A DNA stretch of 64,000 nt from Ktedonobacter robiniae (GCF_016587375.1 NZ_BNJG01000001.1:2666001-2730000), one strand, 5' to 3'. Numbered from the stretch's first letter, positions 26,069-35,573 are shown. Program-made: numbers and translations. The notes: generated from the sequence alone by a model not told the origin.

Positions 26069-26731
26069 ATGACGATTAGTACTCCTCCGCCTGCGCGAGA
26101 AACCTCTCGCGCAACTCCTCAGAAGCAAGATGTTGCTGGCTTGCCTCCGCGAGCAGGAGCCAGCCGACCCGGGCGCCTGGTGAAGGCGATCCTACGTGTG
26201 CCCTTGAAGTGGTGCTACTACGCTTTGCGTTTCTGCCAGCGCTACCGGTTGTTTGTGGGCCTGGCGCTGCTCCTGCTTATCGCCAGTGTGGTAGCCACAG
26301 TAAGGCTTACGACCCAGGAGTGGCCCTTGGGAATTGGTAACGATCCCTTTCATATACAGACGCAGCCCAGAGATGGGCGCGATGCCAGCGCCCAGATTAA
26401 AGGCTGGCTCTACGCATTGCGTAAGGGCGATGCGACGGCCTTGCAACTCAGCAGCGCCACGCTCTCCTCGCCTACGGATGCCAGCACGCTCTCGCAGTAT
26501 ATCGAGAGTCTGAGCGCGACCGATACGCGGCAGTGGGGCGAGATCATGGTCTTAAGCGTGCAGCCCCGAGAGGATACCTCGCTTGATTATTTTATCTCGG
26601 TCGAGATCATCACGAGTGGACCCGAGGGGAAGCATAAGGCGCTGGCCTATTTCTATTTTGTGATGGCCCCGGGGCAGGGCGGCGAGCGTCTCCTGCGCGC
26701 CGATTACCTGTTTATGCGCGCGATGAGCTAA
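26069..26731 (+). CDS. Single-pass membrane protein of unknown function
   Basis: 220 residues from the ATG at 26069, with GGGAG upstream; an earlier in-frame ATG at 26012 lacks a site. A basic, Pro-rich N-terminus is followed by one membrane segment (about 60-80, LFVGLALLLLIASVVATV). The outer domain of about 140 residues has alternating helices and strands (IKGWLYALRKGDATALQLSSATL, DYFISVEIITSGPEGKHKALAYFYFVM), like small NTF2- or SnoaL-type folds; this is a guess from pattern. It precedes the FtsH-like gene in the same direction across an 83-bp inverted-repeat element. Confidence 0.7.
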   Translation: MTISTPPPARETSRATPQKQDVAGLPPRAGASRPGRLVKAILRVPLKWCYYALRFCQRYRLFVGLALLLLIASVVATVRLTTQEWPLGIGNDPFHIQTQPRDGRDASAQIKGWLYALRKGDATALQLSSATLSSPTDASTLSQYIESLSATDTRQWGEIMVLSVQPREDTSLDYFISVEIITSGPEGKHKALAYFYFVMAPGQGGERLLRADYLFMRAMS

Positions 26732-26748
26732 ATAGCGCATTGGTACAT

Positions 26749-26831
26749 TGTAGGGTCCATGCTGGCATGGACTCTTTCCGCTGAGGGTGCAGATCTTGTG
26801 GGGACAAGTCCATGCCAGCATGGACCCTACA
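26749..26831. repeat. 83-bp terminal-inverted-repeat element
   Basis: Perfect 25-bp inverted arms (26749-26773, 26807-26831) around a 33-base centre. The ends TGTAGGGTCC and GGACCCTACA resemble the ends GGTAGGGACC and GGTCCCTACC of the element at 41279-41445. It sits between two tandem genes, just before the FtsH-like start. Confidence 0.7.
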
Positions 26832-26870
26832 CGCAGGTGGTATGGGAAGTTGGAAAGGGAGAGCGATAAC

Positions 26871-28640
26871 GTGTTAGCAAAGGATAGACGGAAAGTGGCT
26901 GAGCGTAAACTGGAGAGTGACCTGGACAGGTCGATTGATGTGGGGCTAGACCAATTTGGACGCTTTGTAAAGTATCGCTGGCTCTGGCTGGCACTGGCGA
27001 CCCTGGTCGGTTGGTATTTTCTGACCACCGTTCTGCCGCAATTGACGCCGCCCAGCCCTGGCTCGATCTTGCTCTATGCCCTCCAGATTATGTTTGCCAT
27101 CTTTTATGTCCTCATACAATTTGTGGCTATTTTCTGGTTTATGGGGCGGCCACGTCTCTACTGGGTGATGCCGGGCGAGACCGGACTAGGCTTTAAGGAC
27201 TATAAAGGCAATCCCGATGTCCTGGAGGAGGCACGGCGCATCGTGCGTATTCTGACTGGTATTAAGGCCTACCAGGAGATGGGCGGGCAGCCTGTGCGTG
27301 GTCTCCTGCTTTCGGGACCACCCGGAACGGGCAAAAGCTACCTGGCCCAGTGTATCAGTACCGAAGCTGGCGTCCCATTTGCCTATGCCAGTGCGGCCAG
27401 TTTTCGTGGCATGTTCTGGGGCATGGATGTGCTGATGGTCAAGAACCTCTACCGCAAGGCGCGGCGCTATGCGCGCGAGTATGGCGCCTGCGTTATCTTT
27501 ATTGACGAGTTCGATGCTATTGGTATGTCGCGTACGGGCGGCGGTGAGCAGAATGGCCAGTCGCGGAATATGGGCATGGGTGGTATGGGTGGCATGTTTG
27601 GTGGTGGCAATGGTGGTCTGAATGAACTCTTGATGCAGATGGACCCGCCTCCCATTGATAATGGCTGGATCAAGAAGGTCTTGCGTGTGTTGGGGCTCTT
27701 CCAGGGGCGTGCCCAGGTCGAACCTGTGCTTACCATTGGCGCGACCAACGTGCCGCAGGCGCTGGACGCCGCCCTTCTGCGCCCGGGACGCTTCGATCGT
27801 CAGATTCGCGTGCTACCGCCCACGGATAGATATCGCGGCGAGGTCATCGAATATTATCTCAACAAGGTGAGCCATGATCCCGCCATCTCTCTGCCTGCGC
27901 TGGTACAGCGTATGTTTGAGTATACGCCAGTCGCGATCAAGCATATCATCAATGAGGCTGTGATTCTGGCCCACTTCGATGGTCGCGATCTGGTCACATA
28001 TAAAGATATCGCCGCCGCTCAGGATAAGCATGAGTTTGGCATCCGCCAGTTGAGCGACCTGACGCCCATTGAACGGCGTCGCCTGGCGTATCACGAGGCC
28101 GGGCATACCGTTGCCTGCTACTACTTGATGGAGCGTGAGTTTCCCTCGTATGTGACCCTGCATCGTCATGATGGTGAACAGGGGGCCGAGGCCTTCGCCG
28201 CCTGGCGCAATAAAGAGACGGTCAAGACGCGTAACAAGCAGGAGGTGCTGGCGCTGTTGCAGGTCTACCTGGCCTCGCGTGCAGCCGAGGAGCTTTTTCT
28301 GGATATGAACCTGGACGGGGTAAGCGGAGACTTGTCTCAGGCCACAACGCTGGCGGGCCTCTATGTTGGCGCCTATGGCATGGATGGGACCTTTCTCTCG
28401 CGCCTGAACAGTTTGGAAATCGCTGTTCCTCGCCTGGCGGAGCGTGTTGAGGAGGTGTTGCAGCAGCAATATCGCGAGGTTTTGCAGCTGTTCCGTGAGC
28501 ACAGCGAGGCTGTGATTGCGCTCGCCGAGGCCCTCAGCGAGCGCGATGAACTCCTTGCCGATGAAATCAAGACCATTATCGATGAGGCCGACGCAAGCCA
28601 GGTCCTGGCCGAGGTCACTGGCGCCCTGCAGACTATATAA
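26871..28640 (+). CDS. FtsH-like membrane AAA+ zinc metalloprotease, divergent
   Basis: 589 residues from GTG 26871, with AAAGGGAG upstream; the frame extends into the adjacent inverted repeat, so the later start is preferred. Two membrane helices (about 36-55 and 65-91) are separated by only about ten residues, so the usual extracytoplasmic domain of FtsH is missing. The AAA domain has Walker A GPPGTGKS (about 149-156), Walker B VIFIDEFDAIG, a Gly/Met-rich insert (MGMGGMGGMFGGGNGG) and the second region of homology GATNVPQALDAALLRPGRFDRQ. The protease has HEAGH (about 408-412) and the third zinc ligand Asp in DLSQATT (about 487). It probably degrades membrane or misfolded proteins; whether it is the housekeeping FtsH is doubtful. 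Confidence 0.88.
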   Translation: MLAKDRRKVAERKLESDLDRSIDVGLDQFGRFVKYRWLWLALATLVGWYFLTTVLPQLTPPSPGSILLYALQIMFAIFYVLIQFVAIFWFMGRPRLYWVMPGETGLGFKDYKGNPDVLEEARRIVRILTGIKAYQEMGGQPVRGLLLSGPPGTGKSYLAQCISTEAGVPFAYASAASFRGMFWGMDVLMVKNLYRKARRYAREYGACVIFIDEFDAIGMSRTGGGEQNGQSRNMGMGGMGGMFGGGNGGLNELLMQMDPPPIDNGWIKKVLRVLGLFQGRAQVEPVLTIGATNVPQALDAALLRPGRFDRQIRVLPPTDRYRGEVIEYYLNKVSHDPAISLPALVQRMFEYTPVAIKHIINEAVILAHFDGRDLVTYKDIAAAQDKHEFGIRQLSDLTPIERRRLAYHEAGHTVACYYLMEREFPSYVTLHRHDGEQGAEAFAAWRNKETVKTRNKQEVLALLQVYLASRAAEELFLDMNLDGVSGDLSQATTLAGLYVGAYGMDGTFLSRLNSLEIAVPRLAERVEEVLQQQYREVLQLFREHSEAVIALAEALSERDELLADEIKTIIDEADASQVLAEVTGALQTI

Positions 28641-28643
28641 ATC

Positions 28644-28699
28644 AGATGGTGAGGCCTAGACTGGCAGCCCAGGGGCTACCAGTCTAGGCCTCACCATCT
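28644..28699. terminator. 27-bp-arm palindrome after FtsH-like gene
   Basis: Arms of 27 bp with one mismatch around a two-base loop, four bases after the stop codon. The right arm is followed by a weak T/A stretch. Confidence 0.65.
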
Positions 28700-28800
28700 T
28701 TAGTACTTCTTGATTATTCAGTTCATTTTTGATAGTGTTACAGTGGCATCATTCGATATTATTGTTCAACGTATAGCAAGATCGTGCTGGTCTTTTTCTG

Positions 28801-30345
28801 ATGAATACTAACCTGCTTTCTGCGCGCCATTCCTCCTCACGCCTTCAGCGCTATACGGGGGTTCTGGTTTCTTCGCGCCTTATTTTTGCTCTGGCCACTC
28901 TGGCTATTTTTGTTCTGGCTCTGCTGCTCCGCTTATACCGCATCGATATTCCTATCGATCTGGATAGTTATGATGAAGGCGTCTACTGGCAGACGCTGCG
29001 CGCGTTAAGCTCAGGTCACGCCCTCTATCAGCAGACCTTTTACTCTCAACCACCCTTCTTTGTTCTCTCTATTTTTCCGACGTATCTCGCTCTGGGTCAG
29101 AGCCTGTGGGCAGCGCGTTTCGGTGTCGTTCTTATCTCGCTGCTCGGTGTGCTGGGCTGCTATTGTATTGGGTATGCGCTCGCGGGACGCCTGGGAGCGC
29201 TGGTGGCCGCGCTCCTGATGACCCTTGATCCGCTCTATCTCTCACAATCACAGAAACTCCAGGCAGAGGCCCCTTCGGTCGCCTTTATGACTCTTGCAGT
29301 CGGATTGGCCTGGCTCTGGTGGCGGCATCCTGGCGGAAAACGCGGAAATGCCCTGGCCGTCCTCTGTGGTATCGTACTTGTGCTTGGTGTTCTGTGCAAG
29401 CTGCTGGCTGTGGCGGCTCTCGTGCCAATTGGTATTCTTCTACTTATGTATCTCTATCGGGAGCTGCGTCAGCCGCGCGAGAAGCGCTGGCCTCTGTTTA
29501 TGCCCCTCTTGCTAGCCCTGGGCGCCTCCATCCTGGCCTTCCTGGTAATTATACTGCCCTATCTTGGAGCCTTTGCGCAGCTGTGGGATGGTGTCGTGAC
29601 CTTTCACCTGGTCGCGGGGAAGGTGCTTGCGTATTCAGCGAAGGGGAATATCCATATGTTGCTTACCATCCGCAGCTATCCCCTGCTCTATGCCGCGCTT
29701 GGCGCCGCGTTATTCGCCTGCGTGCGCCGCGATTGGCGTATTATCGCGCCCCTGGCCTGGTTCCTTGTCTCTGCTGTGTTGCTCTGGCGCCAGGTGCCGC
29801 TCTTTGCCCATCACCTGGTGTACCTGGTACCCCCGATGATTGCCATGGTAGCAGTAGGCCTGGCTCCCCTGTTGGATCGTTTGCAACGGACCGAGGTCAG
29901 ATTAGCACGCCTGGCTCGCTGGACGGTCGCGCTTACTCTGCTTATTGTGCTCTTCACGACCGCTAGTAACATCCTCCAGGTGCGACATAATTTCAAAGCC
30001 CTGCCAGTCGGCATGCATGCTCAGGACCAGCGTGTTGTCGCAGATATGCAAACGCTCACGAAGCCTGGCAGCCTCGTTGTAACGGATGCGCAATTCCTGG
30101 CGGGCCTGGCGGATCGTAGCACCCCTGCCTCCTTGGTTGATACCTCGGGGGTGCGTATTATGACAGGCTATGTTACAGAAGAGCAGTTGATTCAAGTGGC
30201 CAGCCGTCCCGAGGTCCAGGCTGTGCTGTTCTATACTGGACGTCTCCATTTTTCGCAGGTCGCCGGTTTCCATACCTGGGTGCGACAACATTACACCCTC
30301 GCGCGTACATATAGTAATGGGCAAGAACTCTGGCTCAAGAGCTGA
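28801..30345 (+). CDS. Glycosyltransferase family 39-like membrane protein
   Basis: 514 residues with about ten to twelve membrane helices. After the first helix (about 27-45) comes the family's acidic loop, IDLDSYDEGVYWQTLRAL, where Asp/Glu is catalytic in GT-C enzymes. LDPLYLSQSQKLQAEAPSVAF is the second loop. These enzymes transfer a sugar from a polyprenyl-phosphate donor to protein or lipid on the outer face. The C-terminal about 120 residues form a soluble domain (MHAQDQRVVADMQTLTKPGS). It is followed 19 bp later by a 42-residue membrane protein, probably in one operon. Sugar and acceptor are unknown. Confidence 0.85.
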   Translation: MNTNLLSARHSSSRLQRYTGVLVSSRLIFALATLAIFVLALLLRLYRIDIPIDLDSYDEGVYWQTLRALSSGHALYQQTFYSQPPFFVLSIFPTYLALGQSLWAARFGVVLISLLGVLGCYCIGYALAGRLGALVAALLMTLDPLYLSQSQKLQAEAPSVAFMTLAVGLAWLWWRHPGGKRGNALAVLCGIVLVLGVLCKLLAVAALVPIGILLLMYLYRELRQPREKRWPLFMPLLLALGASILAFLVIILPYLGAFAQLWDGVVTFHLVAGKVLAYSAKGNIHMLLTIRSYPLLYAALGAALFACVRRDWRIIAPLAWFLVSAVLLWRQVPLFAHHLVYLVPPMIAMVAVGLAPLLDRLQRTEVRLARLARWTVALTLLIVLFTTASNILQVRHNFKALPVGMHAQDQRVVADMQTLTKPGSLVVTDAQFLAGLADRSTPASLVDTSGVRIMTGYVTEEQLIQVASRPEVQAVLFYTGRLHFSQVAGFHTWVRQHYTLARTYSNGQELWLKS

Positions 30346-30364
30346 AGATAGAGGAGAAGAAACT

Positions 30365-30493
30365 ATGCCACAAAAGAAGAAAACCTTCAGCACCATGGAG
30401 ATTGTGCTGGTCTGCACGCTGGTTGGTTCACTTATCCTCTCGCTGCTCCAGGCGCGCAAAGATGAGAAGCAGCGAGAGGGGGCTAATTTTTAG
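30365..30493 (+). CDS. 42-residue single-pass membrane protein
   Basis: ATG 30365 follows GAGGAG at suitable spacing and lies 19 bp after the glycosyltransferase stop. The product starts MPQKKKTFSTMEIVLVCTLV, then continues through a short hydrophobic helix to a charged tail rich in Lys, Glu and Arg. This is the typical layout of small membrane subunits with the N-terminus held by positive charge. Probable partner of the glycosyltransferase (context only). Confidence 0.6.
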   Translation: MPQKKKTFSTMEIVLVCTLVGSLILSLLQARKDEKQREGANF

Positions 30494-30516
30494 TACATTC
30501 TCACACAAAATGTGCG

Positions 30517-30534
30517 GCAGTTCCTAGGAACTGC
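30517..30534. terminator. Loopless 18-bp palindrome between converging genes
   Basis: GCAGTTCCTAGGAACTGC, a perfect palindrome, 13 bp before the stop of the convergent GT4 gene; a CACA/TGTG pair flanks it on the left. Possible short bidirectional terminator. Confidence 0.5.
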
Positions 30535-30546
30535 TGCGGATTGAAA

Positions 30547-31722
30547 CTAGCTGGCTTGCGTAAGCAGCAGGGGGCGCGAGGTCTCGATGACCTCTTCATA
30601 GCCGCGTATCACGCATTCCATGGACTCGTACCAGCTATAGCGATTGGCTTGCTGATGCGCGGCCTCGCCCATCTCCAGGCGCGTCGCCTCCTGCTGGACC
30701 AGGCGCTGTAAGTGGTCGCGATAGGTTGTGATGTGCTTATCTGCTGAGAGCGCTTCTGCCTCCAGGAGTAGTCCTGTGCTTTCATGCTGCACCAGGTCGC
30801 GCACTCCCTCCGCGCGTAGGCCTACCACGGGCAGTCCTGAGGCCATGGCTTCCAATACGACCTGCCCAAAGGTCTCCGTATACGAAGGAAAGGCGAAGAG
30901 GTCCGCCGTCGCATAGGCCCGCGCCAGTTCCTCGCCACGCAGGTAGCCCGTGAACGTCACGGGCAGGCCCTGCAACTCCTGGCGAATTTCGTCATGAGCT
31001 GGCCCATGACCAACGATGACCAGGTGGCAGCGTGTATGATCCATCTGGCGATAGGCCTGGATCAGCAGTTGGAGATTTTTTTCCCAGGAGACGCGTCCCA
31101 CGTAGAGCAAGACTACTTTCTGTTCAGGCTGCTCACGGCTTTGCAGCCAGCTCGCTCGTAATTCCGCGTCACGTTGCTCGGGACGGAAGAGGGTTGTATC
31201 GACGCCGCGAGGCCAGAGGCGCAGGTGCTCAAAGCCTTGCTGGCGTAGCATCTGTGCCGTGGAGGGTGAGGGACAGAAGGTTAATTCGCACTGATTATGG
31301 ATAAAGCGATTGTAGTGCCACATGGGCTGTGTAAAGAACGAGAAGCCAAAGTGGGTACAGTAGGCGGCCAGATTGGTATGGTAGGAAGAGACGAGTGGTT
31401 TATTGAGGAGGCGGGCCGCTGCCAGACCGGTTGCTCCCAGGACAACGGGATCGACGATATGCATGATATCTGGTTGAAACTCATAGAGACGGCGTATGAA
31501 GAGGGGGCGAAAGAAATTAAACTTGAGCTCCGGGTAAAAGGGGAGCGGGAGTCCCGCCGTGCCGATAACCTCGGCCCCAGCGTATTGTTCCATGCCGCTT
31601 TCAGGGCCTAGCAAGAGGGCTTGATGTCCCGTCGCCTGCACATGTTCCAGAAGGCGGGCAAGCGTGCGGGTAACACCATCGAGTTTGGGCAGGAAATTCT
31701 CTGTAATAATCGCTATGCGCAT
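30547..31722 (-). CDS. GT4 family glycosyltransferase (GT-B fold)
   Basis: 391 residues from the ATG at 31722 (MRIAIITENFLPKLDGVTRT); a longer frame upstream is not protein-like. The N-terminal domain has the family start NFLPKLDGVTRTLARLLEHL-like region and SYHTNLAAYCTHFGF. The C-terminal nucleotide-sugar domain has VGRVSWEKNLQLLIQAYR, the GHGP loop and FPSYTETFGQVVLEAMASGLPVV with the EX7E catalytic/nucleotide motif. It is close to GDP-mannose-dependent phosphatidylinositol or diacylglycerol mannosyltransferases, so a cytosolic-face glycolipid role is likely. It converges with the GT39-like operon, forming a glycosylation cluster. Confidence 0.9.
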   Translation of the reverse strand: MRIAIITENFLPKLDGVTRTLARLLEHVQATGHQALLLGPESGMEQYAGAEVIGTAGLPLPFYPELKFNFFRPLFIRRLYEFQPDIMHIVDPVVLGATGLAAARLLNKPLVSSYHTNLAAYCTHFGFSFFTQPMWHYNRFIHNQCELTFCPSPSTAQMLRQQGFEHLRLWPRGVDTTLFRPEQRDAELRASWLQSREQPEQKVVLLYVGRVSWEKNLQLLIQAYRQMDHTRCHLVIVGHGPAHDEIRQELQGLPVTFTGYLRGEELARAYATADLFAFPSYTETFGQVVLEAMASGLPVVGLRAEGVRDLVQHESTGLLLEAEALSADKHITTYRDHLQRLVQQEATRLEMGEAAHQQANRYSWYESMECVIRGYEEVIETSRPLLLTQAS

Positions 31723-32162
31723 AGGACACCATTCACCTATCGTGGAGAGTGCGGCGGACAATGATCCAGGGTGCTGACTGCCTTCGCGAAAATCCCGAGG
31801 GCAACCTTCCACTGCAAGCGTAATCTATACTGGTTAGTGGAGGGTTAAGCGATGTTTACAGTTGTGTAATGTGTTGACTAACAGGGAGTTAAGACCGATG
31901 TACCAAAATGTCCTATCCTAAGCAAAAAGGTAGGCATAATCGTGATGTTTTTTCCCAACAATACGTTATACTTGGTAGATATCAATGAGCGTGTCTTTAT
32001 GTATCAAAGAAGTGTATGAACCAGAAACAAGGTTGAAAGTGGTGTGGGGCCTCTTAAGGAGCATCTGCGGTATGACGTTGTTAGGGTGAGAGAAAGCGAG
32101 AGAGGGCATGCGAGTAAGGTTCTAATTAGATAAAGCAATTGTTAAGGAAGCAGGTAAGCGCA
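31723..32162. other. Divergent intergenic region before the LCP gene
   Basis: About 440 bp with AT-rich stretches and TATACT at 31968-31973. No -35 match at proper spacing, no long palindrome and no convincing coding frame were found. Confidence 0.4.
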
Positions 32163-34247
32163 GTGAAACGGCAATTTGTTAATATGAAACCTTCGAGCGG
32201 GCAACACCCCCTACCTGAACAAAAAATTGCCCCGCGCCCAGGTTCAGAGGGACCGAGGACTGAACCCGTTGTTCCTCGTAATACAGGGTCTCCTCCTGGT
32301 CAGATTATATCTAATGGACCTGGTACACCACAGCCACAGGCTGGCCCTAAAAGTGGGCAGTTTATGCCTCGTGGACTCTCCCTTCCTGGTGTCTCGCCTC
32401 GTGCTACCAGACCCCTGGCCGGCAATAATCAGGGTTCGAGCTTTGACACTGTACCTGTTTCACCTCAGCAGTCGGGCATTGGCGCCCCCCTGTTCCAGGA
32501 AAAAGAACCAAACTCAACGCCTTTTCGCAATCCGGGCGCGAATAATGACCCAATATCTGATCGATTCGCCAATCCTCAGTATCCTGCTATCCCTGCTTCT
32601 GAACCAACTCTGCGCTATCCTGGCAATGGTGCTCCTGTGCAACAGCCACCTATGGGTCAGCCATCGCCATTCTCCCAGGCGCCTCTGCCTGGACAGGGTA
32701 ATAATGCCTTTGGCCCCAATAGTTCGTCATTTGCAAATCCAATGATGAGCGCGCCTCCGCAGACGCCACGTCCGCAGACCGGGAGCCTTGGTCCGGTCTC
32801 TATGGGCGCACCAGGGAGTATGCCCAGTATGTCTGGTATCCAGGCGCCACCCCTTATCCCACAGGGAACGCCACCCAGAGGTCCAGGCAATCTTCCCCGG
32901 ACGCCGATGCCACCTCAACCACCAGGAGGTTTCAGGCGCACGCAAAAGCGGCGTTTCCCCATATGGGCGCGGGTGCTAGTCGCGGTTATGACGGTACTTA
33001 TCATCTCGACAGGCGGCCTTTACTGGTGGTACCAGGCCAACTTCGGGAGTGCTGTGAGCCAGATTACCGGGCATAAGGCAACGAGCTTCAATAGCAAGGG
33101 CAAAGAGGATAGCTCGCAAAGCGCCACGTCCAATGGAGATATCCTTAGTGGTAAGCGCATTAATATTCTGTTGCTGGGTAGCGACAATGATGGTAAGGGC
33201 AACAACGGTGTCAATGGTTCACCCCTCGCCCAGACCGATATTGTCGTGACTATCGACCCATCGACACACTATGTAGGTATGCTTTCCATCCCACGTGATA
33301 TGCGTGTCTTTATCCCCGGTAACAGCCCGGGCAAGATGGACTACGCCTTCTCCTATGGTTATCAGAGTAATGTCTCGAAGGACCATTATGCCGATGCCGC
33401 GGGCCTGGCCATTGCCACAGTCCAAGAAAATTTCAATATTCCTATTGATTACTATGCCTGGGTCGGCCTGGATGGTTTTATTAAGGTCATTGAGACTGCG
33501 GGCGGTGTGGATGTAGATGCCTTGCACCCGATGGTCGACGATGTCTATCCCAATGATATCAGTACCAAGGATATCTATGGCTTTAAGCGCCTCTATATCG
33601 CGCCCGGTCCTCAGCATATGAGTGGCGTCCAGGCGCTTGAGTATGTACGCACGCGCCATTCGGACCTGGGCGGTGACTTTGGCCGCTCTGTGCGTCAGCA
33701 GCAGGTGCTTACTGCGCTCAAAGGAAAGCTCCAGAGCACTGATACAGTGAATAAGTTGCCTGAATATGCCAAAGACCTGGTTGGCTACCTAAAGACAGAT
33801 ATGCAGGTCACCGATGTGATCAAAATGGCCAACTTCGCGCGTAATATCAATACAGCGAATATCAACAAACTTATTCTTAGTCCACCCTATTCTGGTCCGC
33901 TGTCACTTCCCGATCCTAAAACCGGCAAAAACACGAATACCGGCGACTTTGTCCCCTATTGTTCTAAGATCTTGCCGGATCTGCAAAAGATGTTTGGTGA
34001 TACTGCGAGCTGTAAGTCTGTCCTATCCCTGTATGGCAACGCGGCGACGCCTAGCCAGCAGGATACGCAGTTGGCGCAGAACAATCCATCGCATGTGAAC
34101 GCGGATGTGCCCAATGCCACGGCCTCCACACAACAGATGGTTTCATCGGGCGCGATGAGCGTTCCCCAGCTAAATGATCCCTTTGGTGTGCGCAGCCTGC
34201 TGGACCTGATGATGATGGTAACCTTTGAGACCGTCAAAGTAGAGTGA
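32163..34247 (+). CDS. LytR-CpsA-Psr (LCP) family cell-wall polymer ligase
   Basis: About 694 residues from GTG 32163; TTG 32139 and ATG 32184 are alternatives, and none has a decisive site. The first about 260 residues are cytosolic and extremely Pro/Gln/Gly-rich. One membrane helix follows (about 270-290, WARVLVAVMTVLIISTGGLYWWY), then the LCP catalytic domain: INILLLGSDNDG, QTDIVVTIDPSTHYVGMLSIPRDMRV (conserved Arg), VDALHPMVDD and ALEYVRTRHSDLGGDFGRSVRQQQVL. LCP enzymes move polymers from polyprenyl carriers to peptidoglycan outside the membrane. The long disordered cytosolic arm is unusual. It overlaps the reading frame of the next gene. Confidence 0.92.
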   Translation: MKRQFVNMKPSSGQHPLPEQKIAPRPGSEGPRTEPVVPRNTGSPPGQIISNGPGTPQPQAGPKSGQFMPRGLSLPGVSPRATRPLAGNNQGSSFDTVPVSPQQSGIGAPLFQEKEPNSTPFRNPGANNDPISDRFANPQYPAIPASEPTLRYPGNGAPVQQPPMGQPSPFSQAPLPGQGNNAFGPNSSSFANPMMSAPPQTPRPQTGSLGPVSMGAPGSMPSMSGIQAPPLIPQGTPPRGPGNLPRTPMPPQPPGGFRRTQKRRFPIWARVLVAVMTVLIISTGGLYWWYQANFGSAVSQITGHKATSFNSKGKEDSSQSATSNGDILSGKRINILLLGSDNDGKGNNGVNGSPLAQTDIVVTIDPSTHYVGMLSIPRDMRVFIPGNSPGKMDYAFSYGYQSNVSKDHYADAAGLAIATVQENFNIPIDYYAWVGLDGFIKVIETAGGVDVDALHPMVDDVYPNDISTKDIYGFKRLYIAPGPQHMSGVQALEYVRTRHSDLGGDFGRSVRQQQVLTALKGKLQSTDTVNKLPEYAKDLVGYLKTDMQVTDVIKMANFARNINTANINKLILSPPYSGPLSLPDPKTGKNTNTGDFVPYCSKILPDLQKMFGDTASCKSVLSLYGNAATPSQQDTQLAQNNPSHVNADVPNATASTQQMVSSGAMSVPQLNDPFGVRSLLDLMMMVTFETVKVE

Positions 34248-34261
34248 GATGGAATGTGGCA

Positions 34262-35494
34262 ATGAAGAGAAATATACAGGTTAGATGTAGACAGTATAGC
34301 GTGCTGGCGCTTCTGGTATTGCTTGCATTTAGTTTGCAAGGTTGTTTAGGCATTGGTAATGACAAGAGCAATACCTTTGATACCAAGCAGACGACGAAAG
34401 ATGGGACCTCGATTGGCATCAATAAGACCGACCAGGCAGTGTTTAGTGGGAAGTTTTACTTTACGATTGATCGCAACCTGTACGAGCTTGATAGCCAGCG
34501 CAATCTCAAGCAGCTGACCCAGGGTCTGGATGTACGCGATCCCGCGATATCGCCTGATGGTAAGCAGCTTATCTTTGTGATTCGGCGTGGCGACTACTCT
34601 GATATTGCAACTATGCCCGCTGAAGGTGGTAAGATCAAGGTCATTCGTAGCGGCCAGGGAAGCTACTACAATATAGATGGCTTTGTGAAATCGCGGGCCA
34701 ACTGGATCGGGCAGCCTTCCTTCTCGGCAGATGGAAAGTCTATTCTTTTTGCCAGTGACTTTGGTAAAGAGAACTGGTACCAGGCTACGGGTCAGAATGC
34801 CCCCCTATTGGACCCTCAGGTGTTTACCGTGCCAGTCTCTGATCCTGGAACCGATACGCCCCAATATGTAGCTTATAGCGATTACGGGGCTGGTGGTGAC
34901 CGGGACGTGGCTTTCCGCCCGAACACACCAAAAGAAATCATCTATACACACTACACCTATGACCCTAAAAACTCTTCTAATTTGCTGACTCAGATTTACC
35001 TGGCTGACTCGACTCTGATTGCTAACAATCCATATAAGTATCGTCCAGGAGTAGCCAAAAGCCAGCCCGATACCGGTGTCGCGCTCACGCCTGAGGATTC
35101 GAACGTACGCAACTATCAACCCATCTTCTCGCCCACGGGTGATTCTATCGCCTACACTCGTAGCGAGAACACAAGTGATCAGTTAAGCATCTATGTCCAG
35201 AAGGTTCCTAAAGGGATCACTGCCACGCCCGGCGATGCCGCGGATCAACAGGGGACCACACCATACAAGTCGGCTCAGTTGATCGTGAAGGGCCAGTATG
35301 TGTGTCAGCCTGTCTGGTCGCCTGATGGCAAGTCCCTGGCGTATATAACCTACACCAATGGTGCCTTTGATCTCTGGCTGGCGCACTTGAACGTGGATAC
35401 GAAAGGCAACTACAAGCTTACTGGTAATCCCATTCAGTTGACTGACACCAACAACAGAATCAACGCCGACTCTCGCCCCATCTGGGTGAAGTAG
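34262..35494 (+). CDS. TolB-like PD40 beta-propeller lipoprotein
   Basis: 410 residues from ATG 34262; a GTG at 34244 overlapping the previous stop is an alternative. A signal peptide with lipobox LQGC (Cys near residue 27) leads to a beta propeller of PD40/WD40-like repeats: ISPDGKQLIFVIRRGDYSDI, FSADGKSILFASDF, FSPTGDSIAYTRSEN and WSPDGKSLAYITYTNGAFDL. TolB-type propellers are protein-interaction platforms outside the membrane. It is directly downstream of the LCP gene and probably in one operon, so it may assist cell-wall polymer attachment (inference). Confidence 0.85.
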   Translation: MKRNIQVRCRQYSVLALLVLLAFSLQGCLGIGNDKSNTFDTKQTTKDGTSIGINKTDQAVFSGKFYFTIDRNLYELDSQRNLKQLTQGLDVRDPAISPDGKQLIFVIRRGDYSDIATMPAEGGKIKVIRSGQGSYYNIDGFVKSRANWIGQPSFSADGKSILFASDFGKENWYQATGQNAPLLDPQVFTVPVSDPGTDTPQYVAYSDYGAGGDRDVAFRPNTPKEIIYTHYTYDPKNSSNLLTQIYLADSTLIANNPYKYRPGVAKSQPDTGVALTPEDSNVRNYQPIFSPTGDSIAYTRSENTSDQLSIYVQKVPKGITATPGDAADQQGTTPYKSAQLIVKGQYVCQPVWSPDGKSLAYITYTNGAFDLWLAHLNVDTKGNYKLTGNPIQLTDTNNRINADSRPIWVK

Positions 35495-35501
35495 ATTTGG
35501 C

Positions 35502-35557
35502 GGTATATGTGTGCATGGGAAGTGGGCATTTGCCCGCTCTCCATGCACATATACACC
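35502..35557. terminator. Imperfect palindrome after propeller gene
   Basis: Centre GGGCA-TT-TGCCC at 35524-35535. Outer arms GTATATG.. and ..CATATAC pair with a two-base bulge and a few mismatches. It lies eight bases after the stop codon. Confidence 0.6.
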
Positions 35558-35573
35558 TCCTACTCCTAAAAAC

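Noticed and set aside
26787..26870. Longer N-terminus of the FtsH-like protein
   Set aside because: It would be encoded by the right half of an inverted-repeat element; the GTG at 26871 has a proper site.
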